Positions 25,615 through 37,715 are shown, counted from the stretch's first letter. The stretch is DNA of 64,000 nucleotides from Magicicada septendecula (GCA_034769895.1 CM068367.1:704290885-704354884), one strand, 5' to 3'. Notes: generated by a model from the sequence alone, not told the origin. Numbers and translations: made by a program.

Positions 25615-28034
25615 AATGGGTCAATATTTTGTCTATATTTCCTTAAACTATCCCCATGGTACTTTCCTATAATTTTATTTTTCTCCACATCTTTTAACAT
25701 GTATGTGTACCTTGCAATCGGTTTTTCTATCCTATAAGGTCCCATGAATATTGGAAAGAACTTGGCCATGGTATTATCTATGGCAGAGGATACAGGATTC
25801 GCTTTCACTAGCACTTCCTCTCCTTCCACAAACCTTACCAACTTGTGAGTTCGATTATATCGTTCTACCCTCTTTTGACCTTCTCTTTGTATTCTTTCTT
25901 CTGCTATCCTGGTTTTTACCTCATATGGAATAGGTAGATTGTAGTTGGGTGGACTTTTTATGGTTTTTGTCCATACATGTACTGGTTCTTTATTAATAAA
26001 TAATTCTGAAGGTGTGTACCCCGTTGTTTCATTACATGTATTATTAATACAATCCGAAATAAAACTCAAGTAGTCTACCCATGCAGAATGGTTCTGATTG
26101 CACAATATTCTAAAATACCTCCCTAATTCTCTATTTATTCTCTCAGCTAAATTTGCTTGAGGGTGACGTATTGATGTTAGCATAGGTTTTATATTGAGTT
26201 CCTCCAAGGTTTCTCTCCATAGGTTATGGGTGAACTGTTTTCCTTGGTCGGACAGTATTTTCCTTGGTTTACCATACTGTGGGATGTAGAATTCGTTAAT
26301 GCTCTGAGTGTTGCTTTTGTCGTGGCTCTTTGGACTGGGTATAATTTTACAAATTTAGAAAAGAAATTACCGTCATTAGAATGTGCTTTACCCCTCCTTT
26401 TGCTTTTGGTAGAGGCCCGTAATAATCCACAGCTAGTAATTCTCCTTTCTGTTTTGCTTGGATTGTTTGCATTTCTACTCTTGTAGCTAAGTTTGGGTGT
26501 TTACATTTCTGGCACAGGTCACAAGTAGACAATAATCTTTTCATGCGTTTTGCTAACCCCTTTCCTATGAAACTTTCCGTTAAGGCTAGATAGCATTTCT
26601 TAAATCCAGCGTGGCCCAATGACAAGTGGCATTCCCAAATAAGTTCATCTATCATACAGCTAGGTAATAATAATTTCCACTTATGGGAACATGGCTTATA
26701 TAGCTTTCCGTCGTATATGGAAAATCCTGGTTTGGAGTTGGTAACTGCACTTCTCCAAGCTACACTAATCCTAGGGTCTTGTTGTTGATGGGTCCCTATT
26801 TCCTTAAGTTGTCTAACTACTTCAGGTTTTGTTATATGCTTTACCGCGTAAATACCAATATCATTGTTACTACATTTTATATTATCTGTTTCCATGTTGT
26901 TTTCTGATGGTGGATTTCTACTGAGTACATCTGATACCAAGTTGTCTTTCGCTTTACAATACTGTATTTCAAATTGATACTCTTGTATAGCCAAGATCCA
27001 ACGAGTCAGACGAGCACCTAGCAATTTACACTTTAATAAAAATACTAACGCCTTATTGTCGGTGATTATAGTAAGTTTAGCACCCAGAATATAACTTCTA
27101 AACTTTGACAGGCTATGCACTATCGCTAATAGCTCTTTTTCTGTCGTAAAATAGGTTAATTCCGCCCCTTTAAGTGTGCGACTTACAAATCCTAATACCG
27201 CTTTTTGGCCCTTCTCATCTATCTGATACAAGTGTGCTCCAATAGCAATATTGCTGGCGTCTGTTTGCAAGTAAAATCTTTCTCCTATCCTTGGATGATT
27301 TAATATAACAGTATTTATAAAAAGACTTTTCACTTGTTGCAGCGCTTCATTGTGGTCCTTTGTCCACTTCCATTTAATCCCTTTGTTCAACAACTTCAAC
27401 AATGGAACTGTACTTTCCGCGTATTTACTTGTAAACTTTTGATAGTAGTTAGCTAAACCTAGAAATGACTTTAGCTGCTTGCAGTTCTTTGGAGTTGGAA
27501 ATTCTTGTATGGCTTGTACCTTCTCTGGGTCTGTGGTTATGCCTTCCACTGAGATTCAGTGACCTAAAAACTTAATTTCCTCCTTACCAAACTCTGATTT
27601 CCTTTCAAGTAACGTATCTACCCCTATAATACAATCATGAATGAGTTTCGGGACTATTAGAGCTACAATTTGGGTTTGGTTACCATTTAAACTGACAGGT
27701 AAATAAATTTGTTCAGTTATCTTTTGCATTTTGGCTCCAGTGGCTCCCTGTACATTACAATGTTTTACGGGTAGTCTGGGACAATTACACAACTGACTGT
27801 TTTCTACAAACTTTGAGCTGACACAGGTAACTTCACTACCAGTGTCTATAAGCGCTCTTACTAGTAGATTACTGATCTTACAAACTATTTCCGGACATTC
27901 AGGATAGTGGTTTCTACCCACTTCTTGCTCCTCTTTTAACAAGAACTCCCTATCGCTCACTTGTTTTATATTATTTGCTACGTTCTTCTTACCTGTTTTC
28001 TTGGGTGATTTCACTGCAGGTAATGGTAGGTTTA
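25615..28034 (-). pseudogene. GypC pol: protease fused to RT thumb, RNase H, integrase (RT deleted)
   Basis: The protease reads ALIDTGSEVTCVSS and CIIGVDTLL. About 13 residues later the frame reaches EEIKFLGH, which is RT thumb, so the RT fingers and palm with the YxDD box are missing, a deletion of several hundred bases. TGA at 27558-27556 follows. RNase H has YLQTDASNIAIGAHLYQ, TEKELLAIVHSL and TDNKALVFL. Integrase has the HHCC module (HLSLGHAG ... CDLCQKC), Asp in LLAVDYYGPL, Asp in ILSDQGKQF and Glu in NLAERINRELG; two frameshifts lie between about 26360 and 26270. It ends with an FMGPYRI (GPY/F) segment. The frame is -1 relative to gag. The ISL2EU-like insertion sits at the C-terminus. 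Confidence 0.85.
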
Positions 28035-28936
28035 GTTTTGTTTCTTTTCTACCTGCAGTGGCTTCCCGTTTCCCGTATTCATTTTACTGGTAGACGGTTG
28101 TGACTCGGTAGATGTTATGGTTGTTTTACAAACCTTATACCCTTTATTTGGTCAGGTTTCTACACTCCTACTTCTACCCTTCTCTTCCAATTCCGGCCGA
28201 TTTTGTGGTTTGTTACCCGGATATGGGGTAAACCTTTTTTCTTTCGGACACTCATTGTCTCTCCTTTTTGTTGGATAGAAAGTTGGTTCCTGGTGATTGC
28301 CTCTAGAGTAGTTACTCAGCTGATTATTTACTCGCTGCAGGTCCCTCTCTAGATCTTGACACTCATCTACTACCATTATGAACTTTTCTAGAGTATCCAC
28401 TCCTCTAGTAGTGGTTGCTACTCTAGTGCGTTCTGAGAAATGACGCGCTAGCTTATACACTAAGTCTCTCTCTTCTATTGGTGGTGTTAGATGCTTGACT
28501 TGTGCCATTACATTTAGCACATAGTTGGTAGTTGTCATATTCATTGACGGGTGATAATTACCAAATTCTAGATGATCGCGTACCCTTCTTTGGATCTGAA
28601 TGTTCCAGTACTGAGCCAGGAATTTTTCTCTGAAGTCTGAGTAGGTTTGGACTCTGTCCGAGATGACTTTCCACCACGTACCTGCCCAATTCTTGAGAAA
28701 TCGGCCTAACATGTCCTTCTTGTCCTCGTCATCCATCAGTGGGTTTACTCGAGCTACATAAGCCTCAAACAGCTTTAAAAATTCCACAGGATTCTCATGT
28801 GGGTTTCCTGAAAATGCAAGGTTTTCTGGTTCTTCCTTATAGCCGCCACACCTCACGACTTTGGTTTGCTGTGACTTCATTGCCTTAGTCAGATCTTCCC
28901 GCATTACCTTCAACTGCTGTTCCACCTTTTGATGTA
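28032..28936 (-). pseudogene. GypC gag, C-terminal part
   Basis: Continues the Gag frame on the far side of Tigger. It has the Gag core (NPVEFLKLFEAYV, NWAGTWWKVISDR, REKFLAQYWN) and a basic tail (CPKEKRFTPYPGNKPQNRP). TGA at 28154-28152 is premature; the same frame stays open to TAA at 28034-28032. No CCHC knuckle is seen. Just before that TAA is ACAAAAC (28041-28035), with protease in the -1 frame, the same design as in GypA and GypB but with a less canonical heptamer. Confidence 0.8.
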
Positions 28937-29184
28937 CAGTAAAACCCCGGTTAACCGAACTAAAGGGGGGAAAGCCGTTTCGGATAACAATTTTTTCGGT
29001 TAAGCCATGAACATCTAATACTACATCTACATCTAATACTATTTTGTATTGTAATTACAGTACGTATTTTTTAAAGGTTTTGAAGGTCAAACGAATTCAA
29101 AAATCTCTTTGTAGGCTACACTTATGTTCTTTATTAAAGTTAAAATTACATTTTTAGGATTACAGTACATCAATATACAGTATA

Positions 29185-29755
29185 CAGTCATCCCCCGAGA
29201 TACGTAATTAATGCGGACCGTAGACTTTTGCGTAACTCTAATTTTACGTAAGTCGAAGTTGAACATTGCTTAAGTGTACCTACGTTCTTATTATTATACA
29301 GACATATGTATGGGTATGTACGTACATACATGAGTACGAACAAATCACTCGCGGCAAGCTATACTAATGACGTGAAACAATACATCTAGAAAAACGAGCG
29401 ATAAACATGTGCTCGGTTCCGCTGCTCAACCTTCACTGAGTAGAAGAAGTTTCCGAGAAAGAGTGCCCGGTATGCTTGCATTCATGCTTAGACCGAAAAG
29501 TAAAGGATTAGCAGAGCAATAAAGTAAGAGAGAGAGTGTGTGTGTTTGTTTACAAAGAGAGAGTGAGAGTGAATAGTGTATTGACGCAGTCGCTACAAGG
29601 TACAGTATTGCATGCTTGAAATAGAATACAGTACAGTAATTCTTTGTAAAATTGTATGTTACTCTACTCAAAAATTTTTCCATTTTTTGAAATTTTCATT
29701 TTACGTAACTCCGAATTTACGTAAGTCGCGTGTTACGTATCTCGGGGGATGACTG
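29185..29755. mobile_element. 571-bp MITE nested in Tigger
   Basis: Inverted ends CAGTCATCCCCCGAGATACG (29185) and its complement ending at 29755, flanked by TA. The CAGT...ACTG tips and TA duplication place it with pogo/Tigger-derived MITEs, but its end sequence differs from the host Tigger, so another family mobilised it. It has no coding capacity. Confidence 0.85.
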
Positions 29756-30007
29756 TACTGTACTTAATAGTTTGGAGCATATGAATTATTACTCATTTAA
29801 AAAACTCAGTAATTTTTGTTTGTTTCTTGCGTCCCTCCCAACGTTTTCGAGCAGCGATGTCCCGCCATCTTTTCATTAGGACGTCAGCCGGCGTTGACTC
29901 ACTGCATTGTTCAACAAATCTTAGGGCAACCTAACAACAACACATGTACTGTACTGTAATTTTTCTGTTATACTATACCCAGTAGGTTTTTGAAAGATAA
30001 CAAATTC

Positions 30008-31417
30008 TTAATTTAGGCTTACCTCTAGTGCTCGAAAACCATCGTCAGCTGTCACTCCGTCATCCACGTCATCTACTTCGGTCTCTTCGATCGCGTCAGC
30101 ATTTGACTGCAACACTGTTTCTACAATTTCTTGGTCCGTGATTTCTTGCGAATTGTCCACGACAACCCATTCATCCACCTCGCACGTATCCATGTCTTCG
30201 CATCCGGGAATTCTTTTTACCATTTCTGTCAAGTTTTCAAAATTTTCTGAGTCGTCTCCTTCAAGCCCATCATACAGTTTGCTCCAGCACCTTTGAAGAG
30301 TTTCTGCTTTCACATTATCCCAGGCTTGCGCACACCAATAAATTACGTGTTTCATATTTACTGCCTTCAGCGCTTCATTCATGTTTTTGTTTTGCATGTC
30401 ACTATCTTGCAGGATGGTTCTCAAAAATAGCCCACGGTAGTGCCGTTTAAATGTCGCTATTACGCCCTGATCCAGTGGCTGAATTAGACTGGTAACATTT
30501 GGGGGAAGGAAACGCACAACAATATCGCCACTTTTTAACTCGCAAGGATGCGTAGGCGCATTGTCAATTAATAAGATCGCTTTTTTAAGCAGACCTTTTT
30601 CAGTTAAAAACTTTTCAACTTTCGGTACAAACTGATCACTAAACCATTCAGGAAAGAGTTCACAAGACATCCAAGAACTTTTTTGGGCTCTATAAAAAAC
30701 TGGTAGCGCATTTCGGGCAACATCCTTCAAGGCCCGAGGTTTTTTCGACTTCCTGATACACATTGGGGGCAGTCTATGTGTGCCAGAAGCGTTTGATGCC
30801 AAAAGAACAGTTATCCGTTCTTTTTGCATTTTGTGTCCTGGGGCAGACGTTTCTTTTGAGGAAGCTAAGGATTTTGTAGGCAACATCTTGAAATTAACAC
30901 CCGTTTCATCGGCATTGTAAATTTGGTCCTTAGTGTAGCCTTGGGTGTAATCTTCAAACTCTGTTTTGAAAACAGCAAACGCTTCTGGGTCTGCAGATAA
31001 CTTTTCTCCACATACATTCAATTGCCGAATGCCGTATCTGTTTTTAAACCTGTGTAACCACCCAGAGCTTGCACAAAAATCTTTTCCTTCCTCACCTAAC
31101 AACTCAGCTAACATTTTAGCTTTTTCTTGCAGTATCGGGCCAGTCAAAGGCATGCCTTTTTCTCGTTGTTGGGTGAACCAAAGATAAAGAGCTTCGCCTA
31201 CTTTTTCAAAGTCGGATGTTTTCAGTGTTTTTCTATGAGGATTTTTCACAGCTTGCTCTAGAAATTTAGATTTAGACTTCACCCATTCTGAAACGGTAGA
31301 AACACCAACTCCGTAATTAGCCGCAACAGTTTTCAATAAACTTCCTTTTTCAACTTCTTTGATAGCAGCTAATTTATCAGCGAAAGTAATCACAACACGC
31401 TTCCGCTTAGTCGCCAT
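30008..31417 (-). CDS. Tigger/Jerky-type transposase
   Basis: An uninterrupted frame of 469 residues from MATKRKRVVITFADK (31417); an upstream ATG in the same frame (31486) would add 23 hydrophobic residues not expected in the family. Order of parts: N-terminal CENP-B/psq helix-turn-helix (about 1-60, with LLKTVAANYGVGVSTVSEWV), second CENP-B-type DNA-binding domain (about 70-140, SSGWLHRFKNRYGI), then the DDE_1 catalytic core with Asp in YNADETGVNF, Asp in AILLIDNAPTHP and Asp in SLIQPLDQGVI, the DDD triad of Tigger elements. The tail is acidic (EETEVDDVDDGV). It cuts and pastes the element at TA sites in the nucleus. All key residues are present, so it may be functional or only recently silenced. 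A domesticated host gene is unlikely given the intact inverted repeats. Confidence 0.92.
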   Translation of the reverse strand: MATKRKRVVITFADKLAAIKEVEKGSLLKTVAANYGVGVSTVSEWVKSKSKFLEQAVKNPHRKTLKTSDFEKVGEALYLWFTQQREKGMPLTGPILQEKAKMLAELLGEEGKDFCASSGWLHRFKNRYGIRQLNVCGEKLSADPEAFAVFKTEFEDYTQGYTKDQIYNADETGVNFKMLPTKSLASSKETSAPGHKMQKERITVLLASNASGTHRLPPMCIRKSKKPRALKDVARNALPVFYRAQKSSWMSCELFPEWFSDQFVPKVEKFLTEKGLLKKAILLIDNAPTHPCELKSGDIVVRFLPPNVTSLIQPLDQGVIATFKRHYRGLFLRTILQDSDMQNKNMNEALKAVNMKHVIYWCAQAWDNVKAETLQRCWSKLYDGLEGDDSENFENLTEMVKRIPGCEDMDTCEVDEWVVVDNSQEITDQEIVETVLQSNADAIEETEVDDVDDGVTADDGFRALEVSLN

Positions 31418-31768
31418 AGCACAAAAATACACACGCAACGGAAATAAACAACCACTTGAAGGCACTATTGTATCGCAGATCCGCACTTGTGTGTTGACAG
31501 CTAGTGACTGATGCGGGCGTCATGGTCTTGGGAGGGGTTGGAGAGTTGGCAGTGTAGCTATATTCAGATTGGTGAGCCGGTGGCTGGGGAAGCAACTCAA
31601 GGTCGGGCGTTCACCTCTCCCCGCTAGCCATAGCCCAGCACACTCTCGCCCTCGAATTATTTCCGTGCAGTACAGTACTGTATTATTTTTTGGATTTGCG
31701 ATTTTCGGAGGCATTTCGGATAACCCGGGTTTCGGTTGACCCGAGTTCGGTTAACCGGGGCTTTACTG

Positions 31769-32431
31769 TACTTCGTCGCTGTTAGCCTTACTCTCTACCT
31801 GTTTCTTAACTTCTTTAATATTCTCACCCAGTTGTGTACACTCTTCCCTAGTATTCTGGATTTCTTCTTTATTTAGAAGCGATTGTGTTTTTAATTCAGC
31901 TGTTACTTCACTGAATTGTTGATTAATGAGGGTTACTTTTTGTTCTAACCTTTCATGAAATTCGTTTCTAAACTTATTTAGTTTTTCGTCTTGACGGCGA
32001 AAATTAGTGTTTACTTGTTTCCTAAACTCCTCTAACGTAGTTTTAACCTCTTCGGTATGTTTACCAAACCTACTATTACTCTCATCTATTTTACCAGCTA
32101 AATTAGTAGCTAAATTTGCTATTTCTTCATCTATTTTAAATGTAGCTTCTTTACTACTTTGTTCTATTTGGCTAGATAAATTTTCATTTATTTGTTTCAT
32201 TTCGCTAGATAAATATTTATTAGTTTGTTCTATTTTATTATTAACATCAGTTATTAATTTTTGATTACTTTCTTCTAAACTTTTATTATTTTCTTCAATT
32301 TTCTTTGATAATTCACTATTTGTACTTTCGATTTTATTATTTGTATCATCAATTTTACTTTCAATTTTAGTGGTCAACTGCTTAAACATTTGCTCAATTG
32401 CTGCCATATCTACTGCTGATCGTTTAGCCAT
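31769..32431 (-). pseudogene. GypC gag, N-terminal coiled-coil part
   Basis: Starts at MAKRSAVDMAAIEQMF (32431) and runs open to the Tigger insertion at 31768. Almost the whole 220 residues are coiled coil, with repeating NKIExxNxxL-type units rich in Lys, Glu, Asn and Ser. The frame continues at 28936 after Tigger. The long coiled coil before the Gag core is shared with GypA, GypB and GypD and may drive Gag multimer formation. The open part shows no stop, but the gene is split. Confidence 0.85.
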
Positions 32432-32627
32432 TTTAAAATTTTATTTTTAACAAATTAATTTAACAATTATTTAACAGTTATTTGTAACCTTGAATTCCAC
32501 TTCGTTTCTAATCAATTAATATTACAATTTAACTAATCACTTGGGTAATAGCAACGCCAAATTATATAACTTTCTTTATATAATTCTTCTATTTAATCGG
32601 GCTCCTTAGTTGGCCGCGCCAAAAATA
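32432..32627 (-). promoter_or_regulatory. GypC leader with primer-binding site
   Basis: On the minus strand the LTR end GTTGTA is followed within a few bases by TGGCGCGGCCAACT (from 32621), the expected primer-site position. About 180 nt of AT-rich leader separate it from the gag ATG. The tRNA is not identified. Confidence 0.5.
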
Positions 32628-34195
32628 TACAACACTACCTTTTATCTAACACTCTTATCTAATATTTTGAATGATAGATAAAACGTTACTTACCCGTGAG
32701 ATTACTTTACCTGGGCGCCAGAACAAATCCCAGATACAAATGACACGGTTCCAGCTTTGCTCAGAGCATAGAGACACAAATTCTCAGGATTCGTTCAGTG
32801 ATTGTGGATTCAAGGGGAATCGTTACAAATAACACTTTAAAATTGGCTTGATTATGTTTAATTAACGTTTTAATTATTTTTAAACTTTTTGAAAATGTTA
32901 ATTGTCGGACTTATTGCTACCCTAACACTTATAATTAACGAGTGTGTGTGAAAAGTAAAGATTAAGACGTTCAAACGACCTATTGCTCTTATCTGGTTGA
33001 ATTAAGAGATTGATATCTTCCAAACCAGTGATAAAGAACAGGTCTACAATAATTTGTACGTCCAATACTACACCTCACTTTCCATTCTACACTCCTATAC
33101 TATGTTATGACTAATCTTACACATTAAATACAAAGTGTGTGATTCTTAGTGTCTTTTAAAAATTGTTTATTGCTTTTTATTATTTGTTTAGTGCTTATTT
33201 CATTGATCAATGAATCTATTTCTTACGGTTTGATGCGTCGACCGAAGATAGGAATCCGTAGAGGTCCTCCTTTCGATGGTTTCGCCCAGAAGAAAAGATG
33301 TTGATCAATCCGGTAGAAAGATGCTCTGGCAATTACAGATGCTGTCGCTCTCTGTTGCTCAGGTCACTTCACGACTGAATAGTAATTAATTAATTAATTA
33401 AATTAATTAATGTTGTTTTACACAGCGAGAGTTGTTGAACGGTACTAGTTCATCTTCACTGCGGACTACTTCTCGAATTTCGCACTTAAATACCGCTTTG
33501 CATGATTGTAAAATTTCTGCACATAATTTATACACGACTAGCGCATTGAAGATTCGATCGAAGAGTAACGCTACCCCTCGGTTTGAGTTGGCGTCTGTTT
33601 TAAATACGGGCTTCTGATTGGTTGTTCAAATAAATCATACGTTTTGCCAGTCTCGACAATCTCTTAACAGGTCGAGCAAACACCCCATGACAGGTTTGAA
33701 ACGGCAGAGAATTTCTAGTCAAAATCGTACTTCCTGTATTTGCAACTTGATTGATTTCAGGTATTTGCAAATGTGTTTTCAAAGATCTGACCACAGAATA
33801 TTGTTGCTTAGGTCTTTATTTGTGTGTGTGTGAAAGCTCGTAATTCCTACGTAGCATAATTCTCTTGTTATTCCTTTTGGCGTTCGTCTTCCGTATAGCT
33901 TCTTCAATTGTTAATTATATTAACTGAGATTGCGGCTACTTATAAAGCTTCACTTGCTGAACACAATGCTGTTTTCAGAATTGCTGTATATTTATTAGTT
34001 TGGAAGTTACTGCAGGTTGAACTGATAATTTGATTTGAGTAAAGTTTCATGTTCGTACCAGTAGCGGACGTCGCTGTGACGAGATTAGAGTGAGATGGCT
34101 GCGATTGTACGCTCTCTCTCTTGCTTACGCTGCTATACTCGTACAGTCTAACACTTTCATATAACGCTCAGATAGGACGCTAATATGAATCGTTA

Positions 34196-34196
<1 letters not shown>
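32628..34196 (-). repeat. GypC 5' LTR
   Basis: Near-identical to 20198-21769, differing by small indels (for example the TTAA-rich run near 33381 and one CT dinucleotide block near 34115). It contains the same buried TGGCGCCCAG word at 32720-32711. Confidence 0.85.
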
Positions 34197-34248
<52 letters not shown>

Positions 34249-34249
34249 G
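34197..34249. repeat. (TA)n microsatellite at the GypC border
   Basis: A run of about 45 bases of TA directly outside the GypC 5' LTR, the likely insertion target. Confidence 0.85.
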
Positions 34250-34960
34250 GATCTTTACAGCTGTCTCCGTTTCTCCGTCCCCAACTTCCATTGTAACCTA
34301 TCGTAGCTTGTAAGTTCTAAATTTCTCGCAACCATTGCTTCCGCTACGGTCATCTCGCCAACTCCTACGTGTACGTCATCTTTTCCTCCTCACCGGTGGT
34401 ATCCATTCCAGTATTTTGCAGAGCCATCTGTCATCTTCCATTCTCTTCACATGCCCAAACCAAGTCAATTGTCTTCTTTCTATTTATTATTGCCTTGTCA
34501 ATATTCATCTCGGCTCCAATAGTCTCATTTCTAACCCTGTCTAATTTTGATCTTCTACAACTCCTCCTGAAGAAGTCCATATCCGCTACCATCAATTTTT
34601 TCTTATTTACGTTTGAAACATTCCAAACTTCTGCTCCATAAAGGATTAGACTTTGCACCATCCTCTTATATATATATGTGTTTTTTGTTATACTTGTTTC
34701 TCATAGAAGAGAATTCAGCGCTCTTATAACAGTTCGCCCCTTGTTAACATGTTCTTGAATTTCATCTTTGCTGCTTCCCTGTTTGTTGAAAATAACGCCT
34801 AAGCATTTACTTTTTTCAACACCTCTTATCCTATCCACATCTAATTTTAAGTCCTTAACTTCTTCGTTGCCCACTATCAGGTACTCACATTTTGCCATGT
34901 TCATTGTCAAACCAGCTGCCTCATATTCTTCTTTTAACTTTCTGACCATATACTCGAACT
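34250..34960 (-). pseudogene. LINE reverse transcriptase C-terminal fragment
   Basis: Two minus-strand pieces in different frames. 34949-34701 has EYEAAGLTMNMAKCEYLIVG and KSKCLGVIFNKQGSSKDEI, the RT thumb of RTE-like LINEs after the lost palm. 34661-34431 has LILYGAEVWNVSNVNKKKL and DFFRRSCRRSKLDRVRNETI, the conserved post-RT region. A further stretch down to about 34262 ends in a QWKLGTEKRR-like tail. Frameshifts separate the pieces. It would have been part of an endonuclease-RT protein. It is a dead, 5'-truncated copy. Confidence 0.7.
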
Positions 34961-35493
34961 ATATAATAATATTATAATGAACTATATAATGACTATAATG
35001 AACCATATAATCACTATATAATAATGAACTTGAACTTTTTTTACAAAATTATATACTTTTTTTACTATAAATAATTCAAAATATCTAGAAATGCTACAAA
35101 TTTTACTAGAATGTGATGGCATATTATTATTATTATTAAGACAGGCCCAACTTGCACCCAACGGGCAGTAGAAGACAAGGGACAACTAGAAGGAGTCTGA
35201 TAAGAGTGCAATAGGCTCCATCCTGAAGTAATATGCTAAGTGGTTCCATGGTGGTTATGAATGCCTGAATTAGAGGTGGTTTTTTAGTGGGCGATAGTCC
35301 CACACACCAGGGGAAGCATAAGTAGCATAAAGCATTTCACCCCCACTTTGAAATAAAATTGGCCAGTGCTTTGAAACAATTCTAGTAAAATAGAATTATA
35401 TAATATATAATTATATATTATTCTAGTATTATAGAATTATATTGCCCTCTAAAAGTCTTAGATCTTCCTCAGGTGTAAATAAATTTTTACAGT
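34961..35493. other. Non-coding, AT-rich; possible LINE 3' remains
   Basis: Short tandem words (ctatataat...) at about 34955-35025 and an (ATT)n run at 35124-35138. The segment 35140-35345 is less AT-rich and may belong to the upstream coding part of the LINE end at 35494, but no domain is readable. Confidence 0.4.
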
Positions 35494-35930
35494 GTGTCTT
35501 ATCTATCAGTACTAAAAAGATATCATCACAGCTTACCAGGAAAAAGATTTATTAGAAACAAACGAATTTTCTACTTACCAAGAATGCCGTCTCAGGAGGA
35601 TTTCACCTATGATCCCAAAAGAAATGAAGATGACCTTTTTGTATATAAAGCACTGTGTGTAACAGAGTTTATTAAACTACAGAGTTTGAGATGGGCTGGT
35701 CAAATAGTAAGTATGGAAGAATATAGAAACTTGAAGAGGGCAAGTAGATGGGAAAACTAAAGAGACCAACCAAGAATCATAGGAGAAGGTAGTTCCAGAG
35801 GATGCAACAGAATTGAGAATAATTAATTGGAAGAGAACAGCAGTTGATAAAGATGAGTGGAGGCATAAATTGAAGAACGCAAGGGCCAGACTTTTGGCTG
35901 CGGCTCCATAATAGTAGTAATGAATGTATT
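35494..35930 (+). pseudogene. LINE C-terminal fragment (plus strand)
   Basis: The open frame to 35760 ends in FIKLQSLRWAGQIVSMEEYR, the RLRWxGHVxRM motif at the C-terminus of RTE-like LINE proteins. After frame breaks, another frame near 35855-35910 reads DEWRHKLKNARARLLAAAP and then a cluster of stops, the usual last residues of these proteins. Several frameshifts lie between them. It is a dead 3' fragment. Confidence 0.65.
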
Positions 35931-37637
35931 CTATCCTGAATTCTGCATCGTATGTGCATTTTAAGAGGGTTCTGTTACTTTTACAATCATGTTATTGTCA
36001 GCATTTTTTGCTGTTTGTGTTTACTCATAATGTTATTTATAACCAGTTTTAATAATTGCTTTAGTTACCTTTGTGAGGAAATTTTTTAATGAAACATTTT
36101 TTCCATTGACACTGAATATTTTGATATAATAACTGGGTGTAAGATTTTAGCTGTAGTTTGAAGACATGAGTGTAGCACCTTTGCTTGAAATCCCTCAAGA
36201 ATAGCAATGTTTGAACTGGCCACCCTTCCGTAAAGCTGTTTCCCATAAGTGCGACTGACACACTGCTTTGATTATGACATTGTAAGTGAATAGCATATTT
36301 TGGAAAGGTAATTGTGATCTTCTAATCATAACCCATTAATGTTTGCAGAATTTGGTGTTAGCTAATTTCCTCTTTGTCCATGTTTGTGGGTACCACATCA
36401 ACCATTTATTGAGGTGCATTTCCAAGTATTTTATGCAGTCAGTAGGTTGATCATATAGTAGATTTGTGTACTGGTGGTGTTGTACCATAAACTTGGTGAA
36501 AGTAATGGGCACTAATTACGTTTTGTTTCATTTAAGTCTTCATTTTTATACGCATTTTTCTGTTTTATTTTATTTATTGTGTTACACTAATAGATTCTTG
36601 TGAATAATATACCCAATCAATTCTTTATATGTGTATATGTGCGTGAGCTTGTGTTTTCACATACTTGTTGCTACACTTATTATTTTCATGATATGCAAGT
36701 TACTTTAAACTATACTAGTTTACAATGAACAGTTTCTTTAATCTTAAGCAGTATGTCCATCATTAGCCATGTTGGTTTTTAGACTAGTGAAGTATCTGTG
36801 TGCTGGTTGGTTTCTGCCGTTGACTTTCTGTTGGCTTTTGTTAATCGGGGCTTATTGGTATTATTTTGATTAGACTTGTTATATAAATTTGTTCTTTGAG
36901 TATATATTAAATTGTTTTTTTTCTTTTATGTGTTTGGGAACCTGGTTGATTCCAGGAATTATAGATGTATTTAGTGTCAGAAAGGTAATGTCACTCAGTG
37001 TAATGAAACCTAATTTTTATATAATTTCTTATTAACTTTACGATATTTAACATGTGAATACATACAAACATATAAAATGAATTTTATTTTTTAGAAAAGG
37101 AAAGTTACTCCTGGTTTTTTGTTCAGTAAATTATTATATATTTACATTATTAATGTTGTAAAAGAACTGTTGGCTTATATAATTCAACCATTTGTATTAA
37201 AATTTAAGCAAAGCTGTTTTTATCCAAACTCACCCAATATGGACCAAGTTTTTAATAGCTAGTAGATGTAAATTTAGGAAGTAATTGTTATTGAAGGTTA
37301 CAATAAAACTGTAAAACTCTGTATGGTTATGTTTTATAATTGTTAAGCTATATAAATTATATTAATTGGCAGGTGAATTTATATCTTATATTTTAGACAG
37401 TAAGTCATTTTTTGTTATTAATTCAGTTCTGTTTTTATGAATCTTAAGGACTATTTCTTCTTGGTTGCATCCATATATATCAGATATATATAAGTGTCAG
37501 TAAATCAAAAGTGGACACTTAAGATTTTAGTTTTTGTGTGCTTTATGTTTGTATGTTTGTACAAATAATCAGATCCCTTTATTCTTATTATTGAGTGGAA
37601 GAGTCTCTAATGTTATTGTACAATGGTTTTGTTACAG

Positions 37638-37715
37638 TACAAACAGCGGTAACACTGGTAATAACAATAGCCGCTTATGTAAAGAGGAACAAAATATCTA
37701 TAGATACTGTGATGG
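37638..37715 (+). other. Exon-like segment (weak host exon candidate)
   Basis: A 78-nt stretch with a T-rich tract and ACAG before it and GTAAG after it, open in the frame reading TAVTLVITIAAYVKRNKIS, a hydrophobic stretch followed by basic residues, like a membrane anchor. Phase 1 at its 3' end would join in frame to 39009 or 37894. No family is recognised with confidence. Confidence 0.25.

Larger units (their letters stand above)
28937..31768 (-). mobile_element. Tigger (pogo/Tc1-mariner superfamily) transposon
   Basis: Terminal inverted repeats CAGTAAAACCCCGGTTAACC (28937) and its complement ending at 31768, flanked by TA on both sides, the pogo/Tigger target duplication. It is 2832 bp long, including a nested 571-bp MITE. 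It carries one uninterrupted transposase gene and splits the GypC gag. Confidence 0.95.
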
